Shown here one piece after another: positions 17,869 through 25,747 of a stretch of 47,503 nucleotides of DNA (position 1 is the stretch's first letter; every line of letters starts with the position of its first letter). The notes under the pieces were generated by a model. It ran no database searches. It was not told where the DNA came from and worked only from the letters and a program-made list of their open reading frames with translations. The translations under genes were made by a program, and so were the position numbers. Source of the DNA: Bacteroidota bacterium. Its GTDB lineage: Bacteria; Bacteroidota; Bacteroidia; B-17B0; Aurantibacillaceae. The stretch is from contig JAAFIL010000024.1 in assembly GCA_013297775.1 (NCBI GenBank), positions 5,175 to 52,677 of the forward strand. Reading direction: 5' to 3'.

Positions 17869-18648
17869 ATGGAATTTGGTATTTGCCTGCTTAGTATCGT
17901 GCCTTGTCGTAAAGAGCCCTCGGGAGCTAGTGAAATGGTTACGCAATTGCTCTTTGGCGAAATGTATGAAGTACTCGAAAAAACAGAAGATTGGCTTAGA
18001 ATTAAAATTTTAAATGATGCTTACCTCTGCTGGTTATCTGTAAAACAACATTTTAGTATTCCCGAAAAAGTTAGCCAACACTTGCAGCAACAAACAAAGG
18101 TATTATGTAACGAACTCATCCAAATCATTAGCGATAAAGAAACAGGATTACATTTTCCACTAACGATTGGTGCCTGCTTAAACGGTTTGCAACAAGGCGA
18201 ATTGAAAATTCATACTAAAACATTTGGCATAGAAGGGCGCCTTAATGAAACACCCCAAACAATTAATACACAACACCTTTTAAAAACGGCGTATTTATTT
18301 TTGAATGCCCCGTATTTGTGGGGTGGCAAAAGTCCGTTTGGAATAGATTGCAGCGGCTTTACACAATTGGTTTATCAATTAAATGGCTATCCATTGCCGC
18401 GCGATGCCTATCAACAAGTAGAACTTGGCACGCCATTGAGTTTTGTTGATGAAGCAGAAGCCGGCGACTTGGCGTTTTTCGATAACGAAGAAGGACGTAT
18501 TGTTCACGTGGGCATTCTCTTAAACAATCAACAAATTATACACGCCAGTGGTTGCGTCCGTATAGATAAGTTTGACCATTACGGTATTTTTCACATCGAC
18601 CGAAAAAAATACTCGCATACCTTACGCGTCATTAAACGCTTGGTGTAA
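17869..18648 (+). CDS. NlpC/P60 (C40) cell-wall peptidase with N-terminal SH3-like domain
   Basis: A 259-residue putative peptidoglycan endopeptidase that would cut gamma-D-Glu-diaminopimelate or nearby peptide bonds. Residues about 5-60 and 85-125 look like bacterial SH3 modules (LLFGEMYEVLEKTEDWLRI). The C40 domain begins near 135 with ApYLWGGKSPFGIDCSGF, carrying the nucleophile Cys161. The general-base histidine is His213 in IVHVGIL, and His225 in IIHASG may be the third residue. No signal peptide is obvious from this start, which resembles the DppVI/YkfC-like intracellular group that recycles muropeptides. That placement is an inference. Confidence 0.87.
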   Translation: MEFGICLLSIVPCRKEPSGASEMVTQLLFGEMYEVLEKTEDWLRIKILNDAYLCWLSVKQHFSIPEKVSQHLQQQTKVLCNELIQIISDKETGLHFPLTIGACLNGLQQGELKIHTKTFGIEGRLNETPQTINTQHLLKTAYLFLNAPYLWGGKSPFGIDCSGFTQLVYQLNGYPLPRDAYQQVELGTPLSFVDEAEAGDLAFFDNEEGRIVHVGILLNNQQIIHASGCVRIDKFDHYGIFHIDRKKYSHTLRVIKRLV

Positions 18649-18881
18649 AATGGATAACGGATTAAAAAAATGTAACGAGAATAAAAATATTTGATACCCA
18701 ATAAATTTAATGCTAGAGCTTAGTTTTTTAATGCACCTATTTACAGTTCAAGGAAGGTATATTCGTTTTTAGTAACTGAATTTATTTATGAGGCTAATTT
18801 TACTTTCTATATAACTTAACGCATAGTAGTTAATAACAGCATTGATTTATTCTAAAATTCTTTTTCAAAATTTAATCTCCA
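18649..18881. other. AT-rich intergenic stretch, nothing recognised
   Basis: The first third of a 736-bp gap between the NlpC/P60 gene and the methyltransferase gene. No open frame with protein-like content, promoter box or terminator hairpin was seen. The frame running through 18842-19171 reads only through the repeat DNA and is not a gene. Confidence 0.5.
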
Positions 18882-19050
18882 CCTTTGCGAACTCTGCTCC
18901 TTTGCGTGCCACTTTTTCGATATTCTTTCCTTTGCGAACTTTGCGCCTTTGCGTGCCACTTTTTCGATATTCTTTCCTTTGCGAACTTTGCGTGCCACAC
19001 CTTATCAAAAAGAACTTAACGCCTCACACACTTCTTCCTTTGCGAACTTT
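18882..19050. repeat. 47-bp tandem repeat built on the CTTTGCG motif
   Basis: Units begin with CCTTTGCGAA at 18882, 18929 and 18976, exactly 47 bp apart. A shorter fourth copy lies at 19037. Each unit holds two or three copies of CTTTGCG together with GTGCCACTTTTTCGATATTC. The third unit has lost its inner part and the fourth has only the head. Non-coding CTTTGCG/CTCTGCG-type repeats are scattered in many bacterial genomes. The role is unknown. Confidence 0.8.
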
Positions 19051-19160
19051 ATACACTACATTCTATATAAAAAGCCCTAACTCCAATCAAATATTTATTC
19101 TAAAAACTCACGCACCACAAAACGGATGCCCCTTTAAACAGAATGTTGGTAAGACACCTT

Positions 19161-19321
19161 ATACCAAGTGAACTTACATTTTAGTCCAATCTACTCGTTC
19201 TTTTTCATCATTACTTCTTTAAAAATTTGTTCCGTAGGCTGTGCTATGCAACAAATTTTTTCATCGTACTGATAAAAAATAACTTCGCATCTTTGGACTA
19301 AAATATAAGTTCATTTGGTAT
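19161..19321. repeat. 161-bp near-perfect palindromic element (MITE-like)
   Basis: Outer arms of 29 bp at 19161-19189 and 19293-19321 match in inverted orientation with two mismatches. They start ATACCAAGTGAACTTA and end in TTGGTAT. Symmetry continues inward, with GTTCTTTTTCATCA-like blocks on both sides, to a perfect 11-bp inner stem (AAAAATTTGTT, 19221-19231, and AACAAATTTTT, 19250-19260) and a further 5-bp stem with one wobble pair around the loop GCTGTG. The outer and inner stems share the same centre near 19241. It codes for nothing. It could be a non-autonomous transposable element or a REP-like palindrome. The promoter of the methyltransferase gene lies 51 bp behind it. Confidence 0.85.
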
Positions 19322-19372
19322 TACTGTTAAAAACTTTCGTTCAGAATAAAGGAAAAAAAGAGTGGTGTAACT

Positions 19373-19380
19373 TACATTTG
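19373..19380 (+). promoter_or_regulatory. TACATTTG -7 box of the adenine methyltransferase gene
   Basis: TACATTTG matches TAnnTTTG, is followed by ATAA and the ATG at 19385, and supports that start. No -33 element was found. Confidence 0.6.
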
Positions 19381-19384
19381 ATAA

Positions 19385-20584
19385 ATGAAAAATAAGGTTA
19401 AAGAGCCACTAGCTTTAGATAACCAAATTGAATATGGCATCAGAAACCATGTTGATACGAAACGACTTTACCCACTAGTTAAGTGGGCTGGTGGAAAGGA
19501 GCAAGAATTAAAATACATCCTTCCAAATTTACCCAATAAATTCAACAACTATTACGAACCCTTTGTGGGTGGCGGTGCAGCTTACACCGCAGTTGAGGCT
19601 ACTAATTATTTTATAAATGACAAATCCGATGAATTAATTTGTTTGTACCGCAGTATCATCAATAGCGATAGAAAAATATTTTTTAAAGCTCTCACCGAAA
19701 TAATTCACAATTGGGATTTATTAACCAACCTTATTCAAGATAACTCCATTTTTTTGATAACTACCTACAAACGCTATTCGCAAAATAAAATTGACGAAAC
19801 AAAACTAAAAGACATCTTGTTTAAATTCATATTAAAAAATGCTGAACATTTTAATGGTATGTTTTCTGTTCTTTTCAATTTCGATATTGAAAACTTTATA
19901 AAAGAAATCAAAATAAATCTTACAAGAAAAAGTAAAAGAATGAAAGCATTGGAACAAGTTAAAAATTTGTTACCAGATACAGACATTCTCAACAACATGG
20001 AAACAGCATTGAAAAGTGCTTTTTATATGCACTTTCGACATCTTTACAACAACTCCAATAAATACCAATTAAATTCGGCTTTAAAATCGGCCATTTTTCT
20101 TTTCATTAGAAACTTTGCTTACAGTGGCATGTTTAGGTATAACTCAAGTGGCAACTTCAATGTGCCTTATGGTGGCATTGCCTATAACCGTAAAAACTTT
20201 CTTAAAAAAGTGGACTATTTAAAAACCAAAGAATTAAAACTACTTTTAGCCCAAACGAAAATAGAAAATCTTGATTTCGAAGATTTTTTCAATTTGCATC
20301 AGCCTACAAAACATGATTTTATTTTTCTAGACCCACCTTATGATAGTGAGTTTAGTACTTATGCCAAGAATGAATTTACAAAGGACGATCAAATAAGACT
20401 TTCAAATTATTTAATTCATGCGTGTAAAGCAAAATGGATGATGATCATAAAGAACACCGACTTTATTTTCAATCTTTACAATAAGCGCAACCTTACTATT
20501 AAGTCATTTGACAAAACATATCTAGTAAGTTTTATGAATCGGAATGATAAAAATGTTAAACACCTTTTAGTAACCAACTATTAA
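19385..20584 (+). CDS. D12-class adenine-specific DNA methyltransferase (Dam-like), orphan
   Basis: Transfers a methyl group from SAM to N6 of adenine in a specific DNA site. Motif X/I is YPLVKWAGGKEQELKYI (29-45) followed by YYEPFVGGGAAY (56-67). Motif IV is FLDPPYDSEF with DPPY at 316-319. At 399 residues it is about 120 longer than E. coli Dam, the extra length lying between motifs I and IV as a long Lys/Asn/Phe-rich helical insert, probably the target-recognition region. No restriction endonuclease, mismatch-repair or phage gene is adjacent, so it is an orphan. The gene looks richer in A+T than its neighbours and sits in repeat DNA, consistent with transfer. The recognition site is unknown. 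Confidence 0.88.
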   Translation: MKNKVKEPLALDNQIEYGIRNHVDTKRLYPLVKWAGGKEQELKYILPNLPNKFNNYYEPFVGGGAAYTAVEATNYFINDKSDELICLYRSIINSDRKIFFKALTEIIHNWDLLTNLIQDNSIFLITTYKRYSQNKIDETKLKDILFKFILKNAEHFNGMFSVLFNFDIENFIKEIKINLTRKSKRMKALEQVKNLLPDTDILNNMETALKSAFYMHFRHLYNNSNKYQLNSALKSAIFLFIRNFAYSGMFRYNSSGNFNVPYGGIAYNRKNFLKKVDYLKTKELKLLLAQTKIENLDFEDFFNLHQPTKHDFIFLDPPYDSEFSTYAKNEFTKDDQIRLSNYLIHACKAKWMMIIKNTDFIFNLYNKRNLTIKSFDKTYLVSFMNRNDKNVKHLLVTNY

Positions 20585-20748
20585 ACCAATGGGAGAAGGA
20601 CTATTTGAAAACGATTGACGTTTGCCAGCATTATACATCTTTCATTTAAAAAAAGAATCATCCCCAATCTAAAAAAAATAAAACCCTTCTCATAAAAGTT
20701 CACGTATCAACCTACAATGAAGACCCAAAACATTAGCACAGCAAATGC

Positions 20749-20778
20749 TTGCAGAATGTATTTTAAACCGTAAATTCG
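20749..20778 (+). promoter_or_regulatory. Promoter of rsgA (TTG, 19 bases, TAAATTCG)
   Basis: TTG at 20749-20751 and TAAATTCG at 20771-20778 are 19 bases apart, the Bacteroidota -33/-7 spacing. The -7 box has one mismatch to TAnnTTTG. It ends five bases before ATG 20784 and lies inside the frame that would start at ATG 20745, so the downstream ATG is favoured. Confidence 0.6.
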
Positions 20779-20783
20779 CCGCT

Positions 20784-21713
20784 ATGAATGGAGTGGTTAC
20801 CAAATCTACAGGTAGTAATTACGTTGTGAAGTTACCCGATGGCACACGGATAGATTGTAAACTAAAAGGTAAAATTCGTTTAGAGGGGCGCAAAAGTACC
20901 AATCCGATAGCCGTAGGCGATGTAGTGCTTATCGAAAACAATCAGGGAGAATACATGATTACCCAAATAAAAACTCGCCAAAATTACATTATTCGAAAAT
21001 CTATCAATTTAAGTAAACAAGTTCAAATTATTGCGGCCAATATGGATCAAGCGTTTTTAATTTGCACTTTAGTAGCACCTCGCACCAGTTTAGGGTTTAT
21101 AGATCGGTTTTTAATTACTGCCGAAGCGTATCGCATTCCGGCAACCTTGGTATTTAATAAATGCGATTTGCTAGACGAAACGGCTTTAGCCTATCAAGCG
21201 CACATTATAAGCATTTATAAAAATATTGGTTACACTTGCATCGAAGTATCGGCCTTTAATGCCAATGAGGTAGAGGGTTTAAAAAAATTATTAAGCAATA
21301 AAACAACGTTAATAAGCGGACACTCAGGCGTTGGTAAATCTACTTTAATTAATGCCATAGAACCCAACTTAAATTTAAAAACAGGAACTATTTCGGCAGC
21401 ACATTTAAAAGGAATGCACACCACCACTTTTGCCGAAATGTTCGACTTAAGTTTTGGCGGGCAAATAATTGATACCCCCGGAATTAAAGAACTAGGCTTA
21501 GTAGAAATGAGGCGCGAAGAAGTGGGGCATTATTTTCCGGAGATAAGAAATTTAATGAATGCTTGTAAATTTAATAATTGCTTGCACGAAAATGAACCCC
21601 ATTGTGCCGTAACAGCCGCCGTTAGGGCTGGTCAAATTACAGAAGAACGGTATAGCAGTTACATTGGTATTTTAAATGGCGAAGAAATGGATTGGAAAGC
21701 TTGGGAAATTTAA
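20784..21713 (+). CDS. rsgA: Small ribosomal subunit biogenesis GTPase RsgA
   Basis: A circularly permuted GTPase that helps late 30S assembly. From ATG 20784 it has 309 residues, the usual size, and starts MNGVVTKSTGSNYVVKL, the typical OB-fold N-terminus. An upstream in-frame ATG at 20745 would add 13 atypical residues and overlaps the promoter. Permuted G motifs appear in order: G4 FNKCDLL, G5 VSAFN, G1 GHSGVGKST, G3 DTPGIKE. The C-terminal zinc site is CKFNNCLHENEPHC. A terminator is not evident behind the gene. Confidence 0.95.
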   Translation: MNGVVTKSTGSNYVVKLPDGTRIDCKLKGKIRLEGRKSTNPIAVGDVVLIENNQGEYMITQIKTRQNYIIRKSINLSKQVQIIAANMDQAFLICTLVAPRTSLGFIDRFLITAEAYRIPATLVFNKCDLLDETALAYQAHIISIYKNIGYTCIEVSAFNANEVEGLKKLLSNKTTLISGHSGVGKSTLINAIEPNLNLKTGTISAAHLKGMHTTTFAEMFDLSFGGQIIDTPGIKELGLVEMRREEVGHYFPEIRNLMNACKFNNCLHENEPHCAVTAAVRAGQITEERYSSYIGILNGEEMDWKAWEI

Positions 21714-21718
21714 CACCT

Positions 21719-21922
21719 CTATTTTACTTCGCCTCCAATTTGAAAAAGTAGGTCTTTAGATTCTAAATTACTTTTCGTTTCCAAACGTTTGATTTCGATA
21801 AACAAACAATAAATTCTTTGTAATGCTGTGTTAGCTATTCTGCCAACAATCAAAACTTTTTCAAAATTAGAAATGCGGTAATTTTTTCTCTTTACCTTTA
21901 TTTTTATCTTGTATTCTGCCAT
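21719..21922 (-). CDS. Possible small basic protein
   Basis: A 67-residue frame convergent to rsgA, starting with ATG. It is lysine- and arginine-rich at its N-terminus (MAEYKIKIKVKRKNYRIS). I do not recognise it. There is no promoter box at the start, though a 6-bp hairpin (21928-21942, CGACAA and TTGTCG) lies just upstream. It may be a real short gene or chance. Confidence 0.3.
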   Translation of the reverse strand: MAEYKIKIKVKRKNYRISNFEKVLIVGRIANTALQRIYCLFIEIKRLETKSNLESKDLLFQIGGEVK

Positions 21923-21982
21923 CTACCCGACAATTCTTGTCGTATATCTGTTAAAGAGCGTACACGCCTAAAGGCTTTATGC

Positions 21983-21990
21983 TATCTTTG
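21983..21990 (+). promoter_or_regulatory. TATCTTTG -7 box of the UbiA-PKS operon
   Basis: TATCTTTG matches TAnnTTTG and ends 11 bases before the ATG at 22002. No good -33 TTG was found. It is the only strong box before the long gene run that follows, so it probably drives the operon. Confidence 0.6.
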
Positions 21991-22001
21991 TAAAGATTTA
22001 C

Positions 22002-22853
22002 ATGTTAAAAAATACCTTAGTATTATTACGCTTTCCGTTTTCGGTGCTACTGCTTCCAGTTTATTTATGGGCATTATGCCATGTTAACAACCCTTTTAGT
22101 TTAACGAGTTTAGCTGTTTTTTTTATCTTGCACCTCTTGGTTTATCCAGCCAGCAATGGGTACAACAGTTACATGGATAAAGATACCGAACCCATTGGTG
22201 GACTCGAACATCCGCCCCTACCCGACCGCTCGTTGTTTTACGCATCGCTGCTTATGGATGCCCTTGCGCTTGTTTTAGCAGTTTGCATTCAATTTTGGTT
22301 TTTTATAGGTGTGGCCGTTTATATTTTAATGTCGCGCTTATACAGTTACCGTGGCATTCGTTTAAAACGTTTTCCCATACTTGGTTTTTTAACTGTGTTT
22401 TATTTTCAAGGTGCTTGGATTTTTTTTAGCGTCATTTCGGCTTTAACGCCTCATTTTCAGTGGACCAGTTTTAACGCCAATTTAATGGTAGCCGCTCTCG
22501 TGAGTTCTTGTTTAATTGGTGCCATTTATCCACTCACACAAATTTACCAACACCAAAGCGATTTAAAGGATGGGGTAAAAACACTAAGTTACGTGCTAGG
22601 TTACCGAGGTACATTTTTGTTTTCGGGAATTTGTTTTGCACTAGGCGTAGTTTTATTAATGACACATTTAAACATTCAGCAATTTATTTGGTTCAATATA
22701 TGGACTTTACCAACTGTTTTATTTTTTGTGTGGTGGTTTTGGCAAGTCTATAAAAATACGACTACTGCCAATTTTAAAAATGCTATGCGTATGAATGTTA
22801 TTTCGTGTTTGTGTATGAATAGTTATTATATTTTTTTGTTATGGCAAGCCTAA
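22002..22853 (+). CDS. UbiA-family membrane prenyltransferase
   Basis: A 283-residue inner-membrane protein with about eight to nine hydrophobic helices. UbiA enzymes attach a polyprenyl chain to an aromatic or other acceptor. The first aspartate-rich motif reads SNGYNSYMDKDTEP (51-64). This corresponds to the usual NDxxDxxxD, with the first Asp replaced by Ser and the last position offering Glu. The second is SDLKDGVKTLSYVLGYRG (about 187-204), close to the usual DxxGDxxxGxxTL. Because it opens an operon whose second gene is a type III polyketide synthase overlapping it by 13 bp, its acceptor is probably a resorcinol- or phenol-type polyketide. That acceptor is an inference. Confidence 0.82.
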   Translation: MLKNTLVLLRFPFSVLLLPVYLWALCHVNNPFSLTSLAVFFILHLLVYPASNGYNSYMDKDTEPIGGLEHPPLPDRSLFYASLLMDALALVLAVCIQFWFFIGVAVYILMSRLYSYRGIRLKRFPILGFLTVFYFQGAWIFFSVISALTPHFQWTSFNANLMVAALVSSCLIGAIYPLTQIYQHQSDLKDGVKTLSYVLGYRGTFLFSGICFALGVVLLMTHLNIQQFIWFNIWTLPTVLFFVWWFWQVYKNTTTANFKNAMRMNVISCLCMNSYYIFLLWQA

Positions 22854-23935
22854 GTTATATAGTTGCCCTTGGTACGGCATTGCCAGCGCATCAACACAGC
22901 CAACAAACTATTTTAGAGTTTATGTTGCAACAACACACGCTCAATGCCCAAGAACAAAACTCTCTACAAAATTTATATGCTAAAAGTGGTATAGAAACCC
23001 GTTACTCGGTTTTACCCGATTTTGATTTAAAGTCAACGCAAGCCCCGCTGTTATTTGCCCAACAAACGCCCAACTTAGAAGCACGATTAGAATTGTATTA
23101 CCAACATGCTTTACCATTAGCAGCCAAAGCGGCGCAAATGTGTTTAAGTAAAGTTCCTTCGCCTACTGTTACGCACCTTATTACCGTATCGTGTACAGGC
23201 CTGATGGCACCCGGTTTGGATATAGAGTTAGTAAAATACTTAAACCTAAGTGCTGATACCGAGCGCAGTGCGGTGCAGTTTATGGGGTGTTACGCCGCCA
23301 TGCACGCGCTTAAACAAGCACATTATATTTGCGCAGCTCAACCCAATGCCAAGGTGTTAATAGTGTGTGTAGAGTTATGTACATTACATTTTCAAAATAC
23401 GACTACCCGCGATAATCTTCTGTCGAATGCAATTTTTGCCGATGGTGCAGCAGCGGCTCTAGTTGGCGGAAGCCACGAGCTCAACCAGCCAGCCATTGCC
23501 TTACATCATTTTTTCTCGCGCCTCGATTTTAAAGGATTTAACGACATGGGCTGGTACATTAAAACGGTTGCCTTTCAAATGCGTTTAACCTCACAAATTC
23601 CAGCCTTAATTAAAACACAATTTAAACAGTTGATGGAACAGCATTGGCAGTTGTTAAAAGACGAAGGGTTTACGTCTAACGCAGCCCTTTACGATTGGGC
23701 CATTCACCCTGGTGGAAAAAAAATATTGGATGTGATTGAAAGTGATTTTGAATTAAGTGCTACTACTTTATTTAACAGTCGAAAAATTTTAAACGATTAT
23801 GGTAACATGAGCAGTGTTACCCTTTTATTTATACTTGAAGAATTTTTGGTAAATCCTGAACCCGATAAACCCTTAGTAATAGCTGCCTTTGGGCCTGGCC
23901 TAACTACCGAAGCGGCATTGGCACGTTATGTTTAA
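22841..23935 (+). CDS. Type III polyketide synthase (chalcone/alkylresorcinol synthase-like)
   Basis: A homodimeric KAS III-like ketosynthase that extends an acyl-CoA starter with malonyl-CoA and cyclises it to a pyrone, resorcinol or phloroglucinol-type ring. The 364-residue length fits. The full catalytic triad is visible: Cys150 in QFMGCYAAMHA, His289 in WAIHPGGKK and Asn322 in YGNMSSVTLLF. VSCTGLMAPGLDIEL (117-131) and the C-terminal AAFGPGLTTEAAL are family signatures. It overlaps the UbiA gene by 13 bp and the methyltransferase by 8 bp, indicating translational coupling. Starter unit and ring type cannot be read from the sequence. Confidence 0.93.
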   Translation: MASLSYIVALGTALPAHQHSQQTILEFMLQQHTLNAQEQNSLQNLYAKSGIETRYSVLPDFDLKSTQAPLLFAQQTPNLEARLELYYQHALPLAAKAAQMCLSKVPSPTVTHLITVSCTGLMAPGLDIELVKYLNLSADTERSAVQFMGCYAAMHALKQAHYICAAQPNAKVLIVCVELCTLHFQNTTTRDNLLSNAIFADGAAAALVGGSHELNQPAIALHHFFSRLDFKGFNDMGWYIKTVAFQMRLTSQIPALIKTQFKQLMEQHWQLLKDEGFTSNAALYDWAIHPGGKKILDVIESDFELSATTLFNSRKILNDYGNMSSVTLLFILEEFLVNPEPDKPLVIAAFGPGLTTEAALARYV

Positions 23936-24608
23936 AACCCGTCATTATACCAAAGAGTTACTCGATTCGGAAACCATTCCAACCGCCGATTTATACCTTA
24001 ATTTAAAAGAATTAAATACCATTAATACCCTTTTGGGTGGGCATGCCACTACTTTAAGCGCTTTAAAACAATTTCGGTTTGAGAAAAATAAAACCTATCG
24101 TATTGCCGAGTTAGGCTGTGGTGGTGGCGATAACCTACGCGTTATTCATACTTACTTAACCCAACAACACATTGCATTTGAATTGATAGGCATTGATTTA
24201 AAAGCCGATTGCATTGCTTATGCCAAAAACGCATTACGTGCTTACGAAAACATTACATTTATAATAAGCGATTATACTTTGGTTAACGAATCCTACGATA
24301 TTGCATTTAGCTCGCTGTTTACGCATCACTTAAACGAAGCGCAACTTAACGATTACATAAACTGGAACGAAACCCATACGCACCTTGGATTTTTTATTAA
24401 CGATTTGCATCGGCATTTTTTAGCGTACTATTCCATTAAATGGTTAACCTATTTTTTATCGCAATCGTATTTAGTAAAAAACGATGCGCCATTATCGGTA
24501 TTAAGGGGTTTTAAAAAAAGAGAGTTGCAATTACTTTACAAAGCGGTTCCCGTTAAGTTGATATGGCTTTGGGCATTTCGTTGGTGCATTGTACGAAGAA
24601 AAAAATGA
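23928..24608 (+). CDS. Class I SAM-dependent methyltransferase
   Basis: A 226-residue Rossmann-fold methyltransferase. Motif I is IAELGCGGGDNL (59-70), the acidic ribose-binding position lies in LIGIDLKADC (about 87-96), and IAFSSLFTHHLNEAQL (about 125-140) is the post-II/III region. The C-terminus carries a hydrophobic stretch (LTYFLSQSYLV). By operon position between the polyketide synthase and an FAD enzyme it probably methylates the polyketide ring, as SrsB does in the Streptomyces griseus srsABC operon. That analogy is by gene order and enzyme class only. It overlaps both neighbours (8 bp upstream, ATGA downstream). Confidence 0.85.
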   Translation: MFKTRHYTKELLDSETIPTADLYLNLKELNTINTLLGGHATTLSALKQFRFEKNKTYRIAELGCGGGDNLRVIHTYLTQQHIAFELIGIDLKADCIAYAKNALRAYENITFIISDYTLVNESYDIAFSSLFTHHLNEAQLNDYINWNETHTHLGFFINDLHRHFLAYYSIKWLTYFLSQSYLVKNDAPLSVLRGFKKRELQLLYKAVPVKLIWLWAFRWCIVRRKK

Positions 24609-25747
24609 GTGAAACCATTTTATATCAAGTGGCCATTGTAGGTGGCGGTTTAGGGGGCTTAACGCTCTCTATTCAATTGGCTAAACAAGGTATTGCAGTC
24701 GTTTTGTTCGAGAAAAAAAAATATCCATTTCATAAAGTTTGTGGCGAGTATATTTCTTTAGAATCGAAACCTTTTTTAGAGCGTTGCGGCATTGATTTCT
24801 CGAAGTGGGATATACCAATTATTACTGAGTTAAGTGTTTCGGCACCAAACGGAAGGCAGGTAAAACAGCACTTGCCCTTAGGAGGCTTTGGCATTAGCCG
24901 ATACAGTTTAGATGCTGAATTAAAAACCTTGGCACTAAAAAATGGAGTTAGCATTTATGAAAACACAACGGTTCATGCAGTAACACGGCTTCATAAAGAT
25001 CAATATACTTTAGATACGAGTAACGGTATGTTTACGGCGCAATTGGTGGTAGGCAGTTATGGCAAACGCTCTAATTTAGATATAAAGTTTCAACGTTCGT
25101 TTATTAAACGTAAACCTCATGCACTTGCTAATTTTATTGGTGTGAAATACCACATCAAGGTAACACAAGGCTTGGCCAACGAAATTCAGTTACATAATTT
25201 TAAAAATGGGTATTGTGGCTTTTCAAAAGTAGAGGGTAATACGTGGTGTTTATGCTACCTCACAACGGCTGCTAATTTGCAAGAGCATGGCTCAATAGAA
25301 GCACTCGAAAGAGAAGTATTGTCTCAAAACCCGCATTTAAAAGCCATCTTAGAGTCTTCGCAAAAATTATATAACGAGCCACTGACTATTTCTAATATTG
25401 ATTTCAGTAAAAAAGAATTGATGAAAGATGGTGTTATTTTTTTAGGAGATGCTGCTGGAATGATTACGCCTTTGTGTGGCAATGGCATGAGTATAGCCAT
25501 GCACGCTTCGCACCATTTGTCTAAACTCATTCCACACTATTTAAACGGTGTGTTTTCGGTTGCTCAACTCCTCGAACGCTATACTCAATTTTGGAAAAAA
25601 AATTTTGCGAAACGCTTATGGGTGGGGCGGCTTATTCAGCGCAGTTTTGGACGGCCTGTGTTAAGCAATTGGGTAGTTCGTTTTTTTGCAGTCAATAAAA
25701 AATTATTATATTTATTGATTCGTCAAACGCATGGTAAAACTTTTTAA
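24605..25747 (+). CDS. FAD-dependent oxidoreductase (geranylgeranyl reductase/halogenase-like family)
   Basis: A 380-residue flavoprotein of the PHBH-type fold. The N-terminal ADP-binding motif is VAIVGGGLGGLTLS (9-22), followed by FEKKKYPFHKVCGEY, a segment shared with geranylgeranyl reductase-like and hydroxylase enzymes. GDAAGMITPLCGNGMSIAM is the second FAD-binding motif. ATG 24605 overlaps the methyltransferase stop (ATGA), and the frame start at 24563 is rejected because it reads through that gene. It may hydroxylate a phenolic ring towards a quinone, as SrsC does, or reduce isoprenoid double bonds. The next gene begins 17 bp inside its 3' end. Confidence 0.87.
   Translation: MSETILYQVAIVGGGLGGLTLSIQLAKQGIAVVLFEKKKYPFHKVCGEYISLESKPFLERCGIDFSKWDIPIITELSVSAPNGRQVKQHLPLGGFGISRYSLDAELKTLALKNGVSIYENTTVHAVTRLHKDQYTLDTSNGMFTAQLVVGSYGKRSNLDIKFQRSFIKRKPHALANFIGVKYHIKVTQGLANEIQLHNFKNGYCGFSKVEGNTWCLCYLTTAANLQEHGSIEALEREVLSQNPHLKAILESSQKLYNEPLTISNIDFSKKELMKDGVIFLGDAAGMITPLCGNGMSIAMHASHHLSKLIPHYLNGVFSVAQLLERYTQFWKKNFAKRLWVGRLIQRSFGRPVLSNWVVRFFAVNKKLLYLLIRQTHGKTF

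Noticed and set aside
18882-19050. CRISPR array
   Set aside because: The units abut at 47 bp with no variable spacers between repeats, and no cas genes are present.
18842-19171. Open frame of 109 codons
   Set aside because: It reads straight through the 47-bp tandem repeat, giving repeated Leu/Arg/Cys/Phe words with no protein-like pattern.
19385-20584. Restriction-modification system
   Set aside because: Only a methyltransferase is present. Neighbours are a cell-wall peptidase and rsgA, with no endonuclease.
20745-20783. Upstream ATG start for rsgA
   Set aside because: The extra 13 residues are not typical of RsgA and overlap the promoter.
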